Shown here one piece after another: positions 55,623 through 64,000 of a stretch of DNA of 64,000 nucleotides (positions are counted from its first letter, which is position 1; every line of letters begins with the position of its first letter). Source of the stretch: Paenibacillus glycanilyticus (GTDB lineage Bacteria > Bacillota > Bacilli > Paenibacillales > Paenibacillaceae); assembly GCF_030161375.1 (NCBI RefSeq), contig NZ_BSSQ01000003.1, forward strand, positions 124,001 to 188,000, in the 5' to 3' direction. Made by a program: the position numbers and the translations under genes. A model generated the notes under the pieces. It had not been told where the DNA came from. It was given only the letters and a program-made list of their open reading frames with translations, and ran no database searches.

Positions 55623-56537
55623 ATGATGAAACCTTTACACGGAAAAGTCGCTTTAGTAGCAGGAGCAACACGGGGAGCCGGACGCGGGATTGCGATAGAA
55701 TTAGGCGCGGCGGGCGCAACGGTCTACGTGACGGGGCGTACCACCCGGACGCAGCGTTCCGAATATAACCGTGCCGAAACGATCGAAGATACGGCGGATC
55801 TTGTAACGGCAGCAGGCGGACAAGGCATTGCCGTTCAAGTTGACCATCTTGTTCCTGAGCAGGTAGAAGCTTTGGTTAAACGCATTGAACAAGAACAAGG
55901 ACATCTCGATATACTGGTCAACGATATTTGGGGCGGCGAAAATCTTGTGGAATGGAACGTTCCCGTCTGGGAACATTCTCTCGAGAAAGGTCTGAGGATG
56001 TTAAGACTCGCCCTAGACACCCACCTCATTACGAGTCATTATGCCCTCTCCCTCCTCATTAAGAGCAATAACGCTCTAATCGTAGAGATGACGGACGGAA
56101 CCGCGGAATACAATCAGCAGCATTACCGGTTATCGATGTATTATGATTTGGTAAAGAACTCCATAAACCGTATGGCATGGGCTCTTTCCGAAGAGGTAAA
56201 AAAACATGGCTGTACGGCCGTATCCTTAACGCCGGGCTGGCTACGCTCCGAAATGATGCTGGAGATTTTCAAGGTAACGGAGGAAAACTGGCAGGACGGG
56301 GCGGCTACCGATCCCCATTTTATCATTTCGGAATCTCCCCGTTTCGTTGGACGGGCCGTCGCTGCCTTAGCCGGAGATCCCGACGCCGCACGCTGGAATG
56401 GACAATCCCTCTCTAGCGGGCAGCTTGCGCAAGTATATGGCTTTACCGATATAGACGGTTCTCGGCCGAATTGCTTCCCTTATCTCGTGGAAGTAATCGA
56501 AGCCGGCAAACCCGCAGACGTGAGCGGATACCGCTAA
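55623..56537 (+). CDS. Short-chain dehydrogenase/reductase
   Basis: 304 aa. The cofactor loop is ALVAGATRGAGRGIAIELG (TGxxxGxG type) and a basic TGRTTRTQR suggests NADP. The catalytic pair is in MYYDLVKNSINRMAW (Y-x3-K). It is longer than minimal SDRs and matches a group often found beside YafY regulators. The substrate is unknown. AAGGAGA is 7 bases before the first of two ATG codons. Confidence 0.88.
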   Translation: MMKPLHGKVALVAGATRGAGRGIAIELGAAGATVYVTGRTTRTQRSEYNRAETIEDTADLVTAAGGQGIAVQVDHLVPEQVEALVKRIEQEQGHLDILVNDIWGGENLVEWNVPVWEHSLEKGLRMLRLALDTHLITSHYALSLLIKSNNALIVEMTDGTAEYNQQHYRLSMYYDLVKNSINRMAWALSEEVKKHGCTAVSLTPGWLRSEMMLEIFKVTEENWQDGAATDPHFIISESPRFVGRAVAALAGDPDAARWNGQSLSSGQLAQVYGFTDIDGSRPNCFPYLVEVIEAGKPADVSGYR

Positions 56538-56548
56538 GGAACGGATAC

Positions 56549-56581
56549 AACAAACGCAGCCCGTTATAGGCTGCGTTTGTT
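56549..56581. terminator. Bidirectional terminator between SDR and monooxygenase genes
   Basis: AACAAACGCAGCC and GGCTGCGTTTGTT pair around 7 bases, between two convergent genes. Confidence 0.9.
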
Positions 56582-56594
56582 TATTAAGTACACC

Positions 56595-57938
56595 TTATTT
56601 TCCGGCAGCCGCTGTATCCTTCTCATGCTTCTTGATGGAGAGAGGCAATCCCAAGTTCCCGCGAAGCGTGCTGCTCTCATAATCGGTACGGAACAATCCC
56701 CGCCGCTGCAGTTCGGGAATAACAAGCTCAATAATGTCTTCGAACCCGCCAGGGAAATAGGGCGACATGATGTTGAAACCATCCGCTCCTTCATTCAAGA
56801 ACCATTCTTCCAGCTGATCGGCAATTTGCGAAGGCGTTCCGACAATTTCGCGATGCCCGCGCGCGCCGGCAATCCGTTCATACACGGCACGGATTGAAGT
56901 TAAATTCTCGCGTTTGGCAATCTCCCTTATAATATTGTATCGGATGCGAGGATTCGTCTTATCTTCGATCGAGCTAATATCCGGCAGCGGCTCCTCCACA
57001 TCATAACCCGACAAATCAATATTGGTGAATCCGGTTAGATAAGCCAGACCAACCTCCGGCAAGATATAGCTGTTCAGCTCTTTCTGCTTCGCAAGCGCCT
57101 CCTCTTCGGTCTTCGCAACGGTAATAAAGACGCCGGGCATAATCTTCAAGTCTTCCTTGTCGCGTCCATACCTGGCCAATCTCCCTTTCACATCCCGGTA
57201 AAAAGCTTGCGCCTCCTCTAGCGTCTGCCAGGCGGTAAAGATCACTTCCGCCGTTTGCGCAGCCAGCTCCTTGCCCGGTTCGGACGAGCCCGCTTGCACG
57301 ATAACGGGATTGCCATGAGGATTTGACGGATTGTCGAGCGCGCCATTTACCTTGAACCATTTGCCTTCATGCTCGACCGGATGCACCTTATTCACATCTA
57401 GAAAACGTCCTTGCTCTTTGTCGATGACGAGCGCATCCGCATCAATGGATTGCCATAACTTCTGAACAAGCTCCACAAATTCTTCAGCCCGCTCATACCG
57501 GCTTGCATGTTCCAAATGTTTGTCTTTGCCAAACAGGAAGGATTCCTTATCGTTAGCGGAGGTTACGACATTCCAGGCTGCGCGCCCATTCGAGAGATGG
57601 TTAATGGAACCAAACTTGCGCGCAACGTGAAAAGGCTCGTTATACGTCGTGGTTAAAGTAGCGGCCAAACCGATGTTGTTCGTAACGGCCGCAAGCGCCG
57701 AGATCAGGATAACCGGATCTAGCTTAAGCGCGGAACTGGAATGCTCATTCAGATTGGAACCAAAGCCATCCGCGAAAAAAACCATATCGAACTTCGCGCG
57801 TTCCGCCGTCTTGGCAATCTCCGTCAAATAGGCCAAGTCAAAGGTACGGTCCGCTCCGGAATGCGGATGTCTCCAGCTCGCCACATGATGTCCGGGCAAC
57901 ATGATAAAAGCTCCAAGTTTCATTTGTCTCTTCGTCAT
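56595..57938 (-). CDS. FMN-dependent monooxygenase, NtaA/SnaA/DszA type
   Basis: 447 aa from the ATG at 57938, after GGAG. Luciferase-like barrel: KLGAFIMLPGHHVASWRHP at the start, FDMVFFADGFG, NHLSNGRAAWNVVTSANDKE and HASRYERAEEFVELVQKLWQ are hallmarks of this subgroup. Members oxygenate organosulfur or amine compounds with reduced FMN (dibenzothiophene sulfone, nitrilotriacetate, S-alkylcysteines). Its place at the end of an SsuABC-type transporter operon suggests it releases sulfite from an imported sulfur compound, which cysJI at the window start could reduce. No flavin reductase gene is next to it. Confidence 0.9.
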   Translation of the reverse strand: MTKRQMKLGAFIMLPGHHVASWRHPHSGADRTFDLAYLTEIAKTAERAKFDMVFFADGFGSNLNEHSSSALKLDPVILISALAAVTNNIGLAATLTTTYNEPFHVARKFGSINHLSNGRAAWNVVTSANDKESFLFGKDKHLEHASRYERAEEFVELVQKLWQSIDADALVIDKEQGRFLDVNKVHPVEHEGKWFKVNGALDNPSNPHGNPVIVQAGSSEPGKELAAQTAEVIFTAWQTLEEAQAFYRDVKGRLARYGRDKEDLKIMPGVFITVAKTEEEALAKQKELNSYILPEVGLAYLTGFTNIDLSGYDVEEPLPDISSIEDKTNPRIRYNIIREIAKRENLTSIRAVYERIAGARGHREIVGTPSQIADQLEEWFLNEGADGFNIMSPYFPGGFEDIIELVIPELQRRGLFRTDYESSTLRGNLGLPLSIKKHEKDTAAAGK

Positions 57939-57978
57939 CTTCAACCACTCCATATCTTTTATTTGAAATTGGCGTATC

Positions 57979-58995
57979 TTATTGCTTGTTGTAAGAATTA
58001 AACTCGTTCGTGTACAGGTCTTCCGCTTTGATCTGCCCTTGCTTCAGCTCGCCGTTAGCTACCAGCCAGTCAATCCAGACCTGGTATTCTCCCGGCGTAA
58101 TAACGCCTCCCGGTTGGGCGATCCCGGTACTCTTCCAATATTTCAGATTTTCAGTCGACTCGTTGGGATCACGTTTCTTAATAATGGCCTCGAACCGCTG
58201 AATAACCTCTTCCCGCGGGGTTGTGCGAGCCCATTCAATCGCCTTCGCCACTCCCTCGACAAATTGCCTTACCGTGTCCGGATTATTCTTGATATAATCC
58301 TCCCGGAAGAAATAATCGCCTGCCGTAAATTCCGAGTTATAAACGTCCGTATCTTTAAATAGCTCGACTATGCCTCCTTTATCCAAAGCCCGGTCTCTGG
58401 CTATACCGCTCATGAGCACCACGTCGATCTGCTTGCTGCGAAGAATCTGCTCGGCGTTGGCCGAAGGGATTGTCACCAGCGTCACCTGACCGATTTCCTT
58501 TTCCGAGAGCCCGCCTTTGCGCAAATAGTCCTTCGTAACAAACTCCAGATGGGCTCCCAGCGTATTTACGCCGACTTTTTTGCCGATAAAATCCTTCGGC
58601 GACTTAATGGAGCTGCCTTCCAACACATAAGCCCCGATGTAAGTGTTCTTGTCGCTGCCATACGAACCGATCACGGATTTGATCTTTACGTTTTGCGAAA
58701 TGGATTTGATAATGGCTCCGTTAAAAGCCGACCCGAAGTCGATCTGTTTCGTTGCCGTTAATTGAATGCTTTCCGGCCCGCCGGTCGTGCTGCCGATCGA
58801 GTCCAGCTCCAAATCGCCGAGATACCCCAAGTCCTTCGCTAACTCCGGGAACGAGACGCTTCCCGGCGCCGCATTATATTGGAGCACTTTGTCTTCTTCC
58901 CCCGCCTTTGCTTTGCTATCCGAGCAGCCTGCGAGCAACACGCTAACGAAACCCAACGTTAACAAAAGAGCCTGAACCTGATTAAATCTTTTCAT
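57979..58995 (-). CDS. ssuA: Sulfonate ABC transporter substrate-binding lipoprotein
   Basis: 338 aa from the ATG at 58995. The lipobox is GFVSVLLAGCSDSKA. The NMT1/SsuA-like body shows LGYLGDLELDSIGSTTGGPE, DFGSAFNGAIIKSISQNVKI and DFIGKKVGVNTLGAHLEFV. It binds an alkanesulfonate or related sulfur compound and hands it to the permease. The gene follows ssuC by 73 bases. The exact ligand cannot be told. Confidence 0.88.
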   Translation of the reverse strand: MKRFNQVQALLLTLGFVSVLLAGCSDSKAKAGEEDKVLQYNAAPGSVSFPELAKDLGYLGDLELDSIGSTTGGPESIQLTATKQIDFGSAFNGAIIKSISQNVKIKSVIGSYGSDKNTYIGAYVLEGSSIKSPKDFIGKKVGVNTLGAHLEFVTKDYLRKGGLSEKEIGQVTLVTIPSANAEQILRSKQIDVVLMSGIARDRALDKGGIVELFKDTDVYNSEFTAGDYFFREDYIKNNPDTVRQFVEGVAKAIEWARTTPREEVIQRFEAIIKKRDPNESTENLKYWKSTGIAQPGGVITPGEYQVWIDWLVANGELKQGQIKAEDLYTNEFNSYNKQ

Positions 58996-59068
58996 ATGCC
59001 TCTCCCCCATACCAAGTAATCCTATATTTTTAATCAACTTTTGTCTAAAAAAATAAAAGCACCATCAA

Positions 59069-59887
59069 CTACACTTGCTGTTTCCAGGTCGACAATTTAC
59101 GCTCCACCATGCTTAATCCTTGGTTAATCAATAACCCGAGCAGCGCGATGGTAAGAATCCCGGCAAACATTTCAGGAATCTGAAAGTTATATTGGGAATA
59201 GGTGATGAGGTAGCCGAGCCCCTCCTTGGCGCCAACCATCTCAGCGGCGATGAGCACGAGAATAGCTCCCGTTCCCGCCATTCGAATGCCGGTAAATATC
59301 GTGGGCACGGATGCGGGCAAAATAACCTTTAGAAACAGCTTAAAAGACGAAATATTCATGGACCGGGCCGATTTGATCAACAGCGGATCCACATTGCCGA
59401 CAGCCGCGATCGTATTAAGCAGAATTGGCCACGTGCAGGCAAATAACACGATGGCAATTTTGGACGTCTCTCCGATTCCGAGGATAAGCATAAACACGGG
59501 GAGTAGCGCTAATGCCGCCGTATTGCGAAACAATTCCATTACGGGATTAAGCAGTTCTCTCGCGAGAGGATACCAGCCAATCGCAAGCCCTAGCGGGATA
59601 GCAATCACAATCGCCAAAGCAAAACCGCTTAAGGATCGAATCATGCTAGCCGCAAAATGATGATATAGTTCCCCGGAAACAATTAAATGCCACAACGCTT
59701 GAATCACATCGGAGAAAGGAGGTAAAAAAGCCGGATCCACAAACCCCGTTTGAGGAGCAACCTGCCAGACGAGAGCTAATACAATCAGAACAATAGATTG
59801 CTTAAACAACTTGCGGATGTTAAGCGACACGTTGATTTTTAGCCTTTTGCCTTGTAGCGGTCTAGGCACCGCTTTTACATTTTCCAT
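59069..59887 (-). CDS. ssuC: Sulfonate ABC transporter permease
   Basis: 272 aa from the ATG at 59887, 8 bases after GAGGTGA. Six membrane segments are expected. The BPD_transp_1 motif is INSAARSMNISSFKLFLKVILP-like at about 170-195 (KSARSMNISSFKLFLKVILP), then GIRMAGTGAILVLIAAEMVG and EGLGYLITYSQYNF, all typical of SsuC/TauC. It forms the channel with SsuA and SsuB. Confidence 0.9.
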   Translation of the reverse strand: MENVKAVPRPLQGKRLKINVSLNIRKLFKQSIVLIVLALVWQVAPQTGFVDPAFLPPFSDVIQALWHLIVSGELYHHFAASMIRSLSGFALAIVIAIPLGLAIGWYPLARELLNPVMELFRNTAALALLPVFMLILGIGETSKIAIVLFACTWPILLNTIAAVGNVDPLLIKSARSMNISSFKLFLKVILPASVPTIFTGIRMAGTGAILVLIAAEMVGAKEGLGYLITYSQYNFQIPEMFAGILTIALLGLLINQGLSMVERKLSTWKQQV

Positions 59888-59913
59888 CTTGCTATTCACC
59901 TCTCCTTAACCCG

Positions 59914-60723
59914 TCAAATATAAGCTCCCTGATATTCCAGCTCATGCAGCAGGCTCCATACTTCGTGCCGGGCCTTCACAAACGCCGGATTGGATCGAAT
60001 ATCCGCATCGTCAAGCCTGTTCTTTAGCGGAATGTCAACAATCTTCTTGACCGTTCCCGGACCAGGAGTCAGTACAACAACGCGTTCCCCCAGATAAACC
60101 GCCTCATCGATGCCATGCGTAATGAAAATAATCGTTTTTTTCGTTTTTTGCCAAATTCGGAGCAGCTCGCTCTGCAAGGTTTCCCGCGTCTGCGCATCCA
60201 GCGCCGCAAACGGCTCATCCATGAGCAGGACATCCGGGTTAAACGCCAGACTTCTAGCAATAGCCACGCGTTGTTTCATGCCCCCGGACAATTCGTGGGG
60301 ATACCGGTTCGCGAAGGCGCTCAGACCAACTAAAGACAGAAAATGCTCCGCTAATTCCCTTCGCTCGTGCTTCGGGATGCCCTTTGCCTCCAGCCCGAAT
60401 TCAATATTCCCTCTTGCCGTCTTCCAAGGAAACAAAGCATATTGCTGAAAAACAATACCTCTGTCGAGGCCGGGACCCGTGATCTCTTTGCCGTCCATGT
60501 AGATGCGCCCGTTTGTTGGGTGGGTTAAGCCGCTGATGAGGTCAAGCAACGTTGATTTCCCGCAGCCGCTTGGTCCCACTAAGGTAATAAACTCGCCTTC
60601 CTTGACGGTAAAACTCAAATCCTTAACCGCCGTAAACGGCTGCGTCGCTCCCTTTTGTTTCGGATCGCGCACCATAAAGCTTTTTGCCACATTCTCGAAT
60701 CGCAGCTTTTCTGTTGCCGGCAT
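59914..60723 (-). CDS. ssuB: Sulfonate ABC transporter ATP-binding protein
   Basis: 269 aa from the ATG at 60723, 5 bases after AAGGGTGA. Walker A GPSGCGKSTLLDLI, Q-loop FQQYALFPWKT, signature LSGGMKQRVAIARSLA, Walker B VLLMDEPFAALD and the H-loop ITHGIDEAVYLGERVVVL are intact. It powers import by SsuAC. It is the first gene of the operon and is preceded by a terminator-bearing leader. Confidence 0.93.
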   Translation of the reverse strand: MPATEKLRFENVAKSFMVRDPKQKGATQPFTAVKDLSFTVKEGEFITLVGPSGCGKSTLLDLISGLTHPTNGRIYMDGKEITGPGLDRGIVFQQYALFPWKTARGNIEFGLEAKGIPKHERRELAEHFLSLVGLSAFANRYPHELSGGMKQRVAIARSLAFNPDVLLMDEPFAALDAQTRETLQSELLRIWQKTKKTIIFITHGIDEAVYLGERVVVLTPGPGTVKKIVDIPLKNRLDDADIRSNPAFVKARHEVWSLLHELEYQGAYI

Positions 60724-60757
60724 CCCACTCACCCTTTCTCACCTAGTCCGGATAAAC

Positions 60758-60802
60758 AAAAAAGCGCAGCCGACCCTAATAAACAGTGGTCTTCTGCGCT
60801 TC
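60758..60802 (-). terminator. Leader terminator of the ssu operon (attenuator)
   Basis: AAGCGCAG (60762-60769) pairs with CTGCGCTT (60794-60801), with inner GACC/GGTC. On the minus strand it ends in TTTTTTG. It lies between promoter and ssuB, so it can stop transcription before the operon. Confidence 0.75.
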
Positions 60803-60820
60803 CAGTTGCCCGGTCAGCAT
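60776..60820 (-). CDS. Putative 14-residue leader peptide of the ssu operon
   Basis: ATG at 60820 to TAG at 60776 encodes MLTGQLEAQKTTVY. The 3' half of the frame is the rising arm of the leader terminator, the usual design for translation-coupled attenuation. There is no good ribosome site and no cysteine codon, so the alternative that this is only a structured RNA must be kept open. Confidence 0.4.
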   Translation of the reverse strand: MLTGQLEAQKTTVY

Positions 60821-60878
60821 TCGATTTTTAATTATTATTTCGCCCAATCCATTTAATACCAAGTAAAACTATGAGATT

Positions 60879-60906
60879 AATATAACATAAACTTTTTCAT
60901 TGTCAA
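60879..60906 (-). promoter_or_regulatory. Sigma-A promoter of the ssu operon
   Basis: Minus strand TTGACA (60906-60901) and TATATT (60884-60879) are 16 bases apart. Transcription would start near 60872, giving a leader of about 150 bases before ssuB. Confidence 0.6.
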
Positions 60907-60965
60907 TATAGGCCATTTAGGCCAATTTCCAGTTCATAACAAACATGACACTCCAATTCAACATT

Positions 60966-61697
60966 AAAAAAGGGGCTGTCCCAAAAGGTAATCGCTCACT
61001 GTGAAGACGGCTCGCATTAGTCAATTAAAGAGTGTTTTTTATGAAATATCGCTGCAAGAGGGTTACCCTTGCAGCGATATTTTTGCTCTTGCTGCTTTCT
61101 TCAACAAATTATGGGCAAGCGAAAGCCACCCGACCTCTAGGCTGACTTTCGGTAAGCCACGAAGCAGGAAACGGCGGAATCCTCGGTTATCTTTGATTTG
61201 ACCAAACACACTCTCCGGTTCGTGCATCCGTCGAACCGACAAGGCATGTCCATCTTCGCTCTTTAGTTGCTCCCTCGCTTGCTGCTTGAGTCGAAGATAT
61301 TCCATGCTAACTTTTATTTCTCGATCTCCTTGTGCCTTTGTATACCTGTCCTTTAGCGGATAGCCCTCGCAGGAAATACTGCGATAGTGGCGAGTAACGA
61401 TCTCGTATCCACTCTCGGTTAAGCTTTTGCTTTCATAGCGAAATAGCATCGGCTTCTTTTTGTTTGAGCTTTTTATGAACAGGTGAAGGGTAGACGGAGC
61501 ATTAAATGATTCTGGAGAAGCGAAGCACATGCTTACGAAGTAGCTTTCTTTCAGAAAGCTTTGAAGCGTTCGCTTTTGTGAAGGGATGCCAACCATACCT
61601 CGTTGATTCAAAGGAATCCCTGAGCAATGGCGATCGGAAGAACATTTTATGCGCAGGCTGCTGTTTAGCCCAAATACAAACAAAGGAGTGTCCCATC
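60966..61697 (-). mobile_element. Decayed IS1182-type insertion sequence (copy 2)
   Basis: It begins at AGGGGCTGTCCCAAAAGG and runs to about AGTGTCCC near 61695, about 0.73 kb against roughly 1.6-1.9 kb for a full element. It holds the 3' part of the transposase gene and a right-end region shared with copy 1. Both copies have the same orientation. Confidence 0.8.
61063..61440 (-). pseudogene. IS1182-family transposase, C-terminal remnant
   Basis: About 126 codons read SGYEIVTRHYRSISCEGYPL then AREQLKSEDGHALSVRRMHE, then FGQIKDNRGFRRFLLRGLPK, the C-terminal end of IS1182 transposases. The metal-binding C-x2-C after the DDE part is damaged (CEGYPLKDRY in place of CxxCPxxxxC). The N-terminal and catalytic parts are gone. 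The frame continues upstream to 61683 through the element's terminal region, which does not look like transposase. Confidence 0.85.
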
Positions 61698-61744
61698 GTC
61701 ATTTACATGACTTATGGGATACCCCCTGACGTTCCTATTCGCAA

Positions 61745-62743
61745 TTAATGACGGTCTAGAAATGCCGCTACTTCGGCGAGGCGCGAAGCATAGCCCCACT
61801 CGTTATCATACCAAGCTGCAACGGATAAAAGTCCGCCCTGTACATGGGTCAGCGGCAGATCGATAATCGAAGAATGGGAGTCGCCTACGATACGCGAAGA
61901 AGCCCATTCCCCTTCCAATACATCAAGAACTCCGTTAAGCGGGCCTGCCTGCGCGGCTTGGCGGAACATATCGTTAATCTCTTGGGCGGTACACGGCTTC
62001 TCCGTGACCAGGTTAAGCTCCGCGATACTTCCGGTGCGAGTCGGAATCCGGTAAGCTTTACCCGTGATCTGCAGATCCGGCCAAATAAACTTCAGCGCCT
62101 TCGCCGCACCAGAAGAGGACGGGATAATATTTTCCGCGGCTGCCCAAGAATCCCGGCGGTCTCTCATCGGCTGATCCGTCAGCGATTGCGTATTCGTATA
62201 GGAATGCACCGTCGAGAATAAGCCGTATTGAATGCCGAAGTTTTCACGGACCAGCTTAACGACTGGAGCGAGCGCATTGGTCGTGCAGCTGGCCATGCTG
62301 ATGATTTTGTGCTTCTCCGGATCAAAGCTGTCGAGATTGATGCCTTTCAGCAATACCGCATCGCAATCGTCAAGGGTTTTGCTAGGTCCGCTGACGAGAA
62401 CACGCCTCGCACCGCGCTCCAGATGAAGCTCCGCTACCTGTCTTGTCACCGCGCGTCCCGTGCAATCAATGACGAGACCAACGCCAAGCTCGCTCCAGTT
62501 CGGAATCTCTTGCGACGAGTTCAAATAAAGAATGGAGCGGTCGCCGATCCGGATCGCGCCTTCCGTTCCTGCCACGGGCTCCGGCCAACGCTTATAGTTC
62601 GTATCGACCTCAAAGAGAGCCGCAAGCGTCGCTTCGTCCTTAATATCCGAGATGGATACCGGCACAAACAGCTGGTCCTGCAAAGCCACGCGAAGAAGCT
62701 GTCTGCCAATCCGTCCAAAGCCAAAAATAGCAATATTGTTCAT
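61745..62743 (-). CDS. Glyceraldehyde-3-phosphate dehydrogenase paralogue
   Basis: 332 aa from the ATG at 62743, after CAGGAG. The NAD fold is IAIFGFGRIGRQLLRVAL and the nucleophile Cys is in SMASCTTNALAPVVKL, with the partner His in FSTVHSYTNTQSLTD. Divergence from glycolytic GAPDH shows in DTNYKRWPEP and in YRIPTRTGSIAELNLV, where the usual enzyme has a V/I-P-T-x-x-V pattern. No other glycolytic gene is near. It may be a second GAPDH, an Epd-like enzyme, or act on a related aldehyde. Confidence 0.87.
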   Translation of the reverse strand: MNNIAIFGFGRIGRQLLRVALQDQLFVPVSISDIKDEATLAALFEVDTNYKRWPEPVAGTEGAIRIGDRSILYLNSSQEIPNWSELGVGLVIDCTGRAVTRQVAELHLERGARRVLVSGPSKTLDDCDAVLLKGINLDSFDPEKHKIISMASCTTNALAPVVKLVRENFGIQYGLFSTVHSYTNTQSLTDQPMRDRRDSWAAAENIIPSSSGAAKALKFIWPDLQITGKAYRIPTRTGSIAELNLVTEKPCTAQEINDMFRQAAQAGPLNGVLDVLEGEWASSRIVGDSHSSIIDLPLTHVQGGLLSVAAWYDNEWGYASRLAEVAAFLDRH

Positions 62744-62802
62744 GTTCTGCTCCTGCCTGCGCATCTGCGCAATCGATTTATTTACCATTGCAATAAATAA
62801 AG

Positions 62803-63759
62803 TTATTCCTTCAGCCAAGCATTCGCCAGCAACATCGCTCCGCGGGCAGCAGACGTATCAGCTAGGGCATTCAGCATGACAAAATCGTGAATCGTACCCT
62901 GGAAGCGCGCCTGCGTAACCCGCACGCCAGCCTCGCGCAGCTTATTGGCGTAAGCTTCGCCTTCATCGCGAAGGACATCCGCTTCGCCCGTAATGATTAG
63001 TGCTTGCGGCAAGCCTTTAAGCTGCTCGGTTGTCGCACGAAGCGGAGAGGCATAGATCTCCTCGCGCTCCTCGCGTGTTGTCGTATATTGATCCCAGAAC
63101 CAGACCATAGCGTCCCGGCGAAGGAAATAACCCGTCGCGAATTCCTTGTAGGACTCGGTCTCATTACCCGCGTCCGTCACCGGATAGAATAGCAGCTGCT
63201 TATGAATTTCCGGTCCTTTGCGTTCTTTTGCCATAAGCGTGATCGCTGCCGTCATGTTACCGCCAACACTGTCCCCGGCTACGTAAAGCCGGCTTGTATC
63301 GATGCCATGCTCGTCCCCGTTGCTAACAATCCACTCCAGCGTTGCATAAATTTCTTCAATGGCCGTTGGATACTTCGCTTCCGGCGACAAGCTGTAATTC
63401 GGAAACACAACAGCAGCTTCCGACCCTACAGCCAGCTCGCGTACGAGGCGATCATGGGTATGCGAATTGCCGAATACCCAACCCGCGCCATGGATATATA
63501 AGATGGCCGGCAGTTTCTTCGTACAGTTAGGCGCGCGAAAAATACGAACCGATACTTGCCCGCTTGGTCCGCCCTCAATCATCAGATCGGTGATGTCGAC
63601 AGGCGGCTTCGCGATATCTCCGGATTGGACGTCATTAACCGTTTCGCGTCCTTTTTCCGGTCCAAGATCAAACAAATAAGGGGGGTTAGCCGTATCCTGC
63701 GCAAATTTCAAAGCCTCTGGCTCCAGCACGATCTTCTTGCTTATCGTTTTCTCCATCAT
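62803..63759 (-). CDS. Acetyl-esterase-like alpha/beta hydrolase
   Basis: 318 aa, hormone-sensitive-lipase type, cytoplasmic. The oxyanion motif is ILYIHGAGWVFGNSHTHDRL (HGAG in place of HGGG), the nucleophile Ser is in VAGDSVGGNMTAAITLM, and the Asp and His lie in LIITGEADVLRDEGEAY and GTIHDFVMLNAL. It could remove acetyl groups from hemicellulose oligomers, fitting the surrounding sugar genes, but general esterases look the same. AAGGAGAGG precedes two ATG codons. The last 240 bases of the window beyond it hold its AT-rich promoter region and no gene. Confidence 0.88.
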   Translation of the reverse strand: MMEKTISKKIVLEPEALKFAQDTANPPYLFDLGPEKGRETVNDVQSGDIAKPPVDITDLMIEGGPSGQVSVRIFRAPNCTKKLPAILYIHGAGWVFGNSHTHDRLVRELAVGSEAAVVFPNYSLSPEAKYPTAIEEIYATLEWIVSNGDEHGIDTSRLYVAGDSVGGNMTAAITLMAKERKGPEIHKQLLFYPVTDAGNETESYKEFATGYFLRRDAMVWFWDQYTTTREEREEIYASPLRATTEQLKGLPQALIITGEADVLRDEGEAYANKLREAGVRVTQARFQGTIHDFVMLNALADTSAARGAMLLANAWLKE

Positions 63760-64000
63760 CTCAAACCTCTCCTTGCCTCATTGGTTTCATCCAATCGGAT
63801 TGGACTTGTACAACTTAAATCCCCGTTATGCGGCAAATTGAATCTGGAAGCCCCCACCGGAGAGCTTGCAGAAAGAAAATACTGTAAATAGTTTAGAACA
63901 ATATTCATCCAATAAATAGAGTTTACTTTACTATTTCCCTAAGTTGATTAGACCTAAAAATTGTAAATTATTATTTACATTTGAATAAAAAAACCGGTGC

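Noticed and set aside
60760..60860. S-box (SAM) riboswitch before the ssu operon
   Set aside because: A CCGGGCAACTGG stretch is reminiscent, but the conserved S-box helices and the GATGA-type core are missing and the leader is too short.

Overview
The window looks like part of a Paenibacillus-type (Firmicutes, Bacillales) chromosome of intermediate GC. The reasons are strong GGAGG-type ribosome sites with some GTG and TTG starts, two LplABC-type oligosaccharide ABC transporters with family 43, 105 and 2 glycoside hydrolases, S-layer-homology (SLH) anchoring of a heme protein, a SleB-type hydrolase and an iol operon. No rRNA, tRNA, prophage or CRISPR array was seen. Most genes lie on the minus strand.

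Layout. 1-5 kb: a truncated gluconokinase-like FGGY kinase and the sulfite reductase pair cysJ-cysI. 5-7.4 kb: a SleB-type hydrolase, a gene with a possible nuclease-like domain plus a winged helix, and a small symmetric array of four 28-bp repeats. 7.4-17.4 kb: first glycan locus (secreted GxGYxYP protein, GH2 enzyme, two permeases, binding lipoprotein, GH43, AraC regulator). 17.6-20 kb: haloalkane-dehalogenase-like hydrolase, MarR regulator and a divergent NAD(P)H oxidoreductase. 20-24 kb: an AT-richer patch of small accessory genes (GNAT, PP2C phosphatase, cupin, lipoproteins, P-loop kinase), including a lipoprotein gene with an in-frame amber codon. 24-31.3 kb: second glycan locus (GH105, binding lipoprotein, two permeases, membrane-bound AraC sensor).

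31.5-38.9 kb is the most distinctive region, a heme locus. It holds an HssS/HssR-like heme-sensing two-component system, a membrane-anchored NEAT protein, an IsdG-type heme oxygenase, a tiny secreted NEAT-like protein in which the usual iron-ligand tyrosine appears to be histidine, and a large two-NEAT, three-SLH surface protein. It has two Fur-box-like sites. A 29-bp-arm inverted repeat between the divergent isdG and mini-NEAT genes carries one HssR-like direct repeat facing each way. This suggests that HssRS here controls heme degradation and capture rather than the usual HrtAB efflux pump, which is not in the window.

38.9-49.6 kb: VanZ-like protein, then an inositol catabolic operon transcribed iolD-E-C-A-G-B-lacI with a perfect 14-bp palindrome upstream of iolD, then a GH43 enzyme. 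49.9-54.1 kb: katG and a secreted GH43-CBM6-ricin enzyme. 54.2-61.7 kb: a sulfur-scavenging segment (WYL regulator, SDR, flavin monooxygenase, SsuABC-type transporter with a terminator-containing leader) lying between two decayed copies of one IS1182-type element in the same orientation. 61.7-63.8 kb: a divergent GAPDH paralogue and an acetyl-esterase-like hydrolase.
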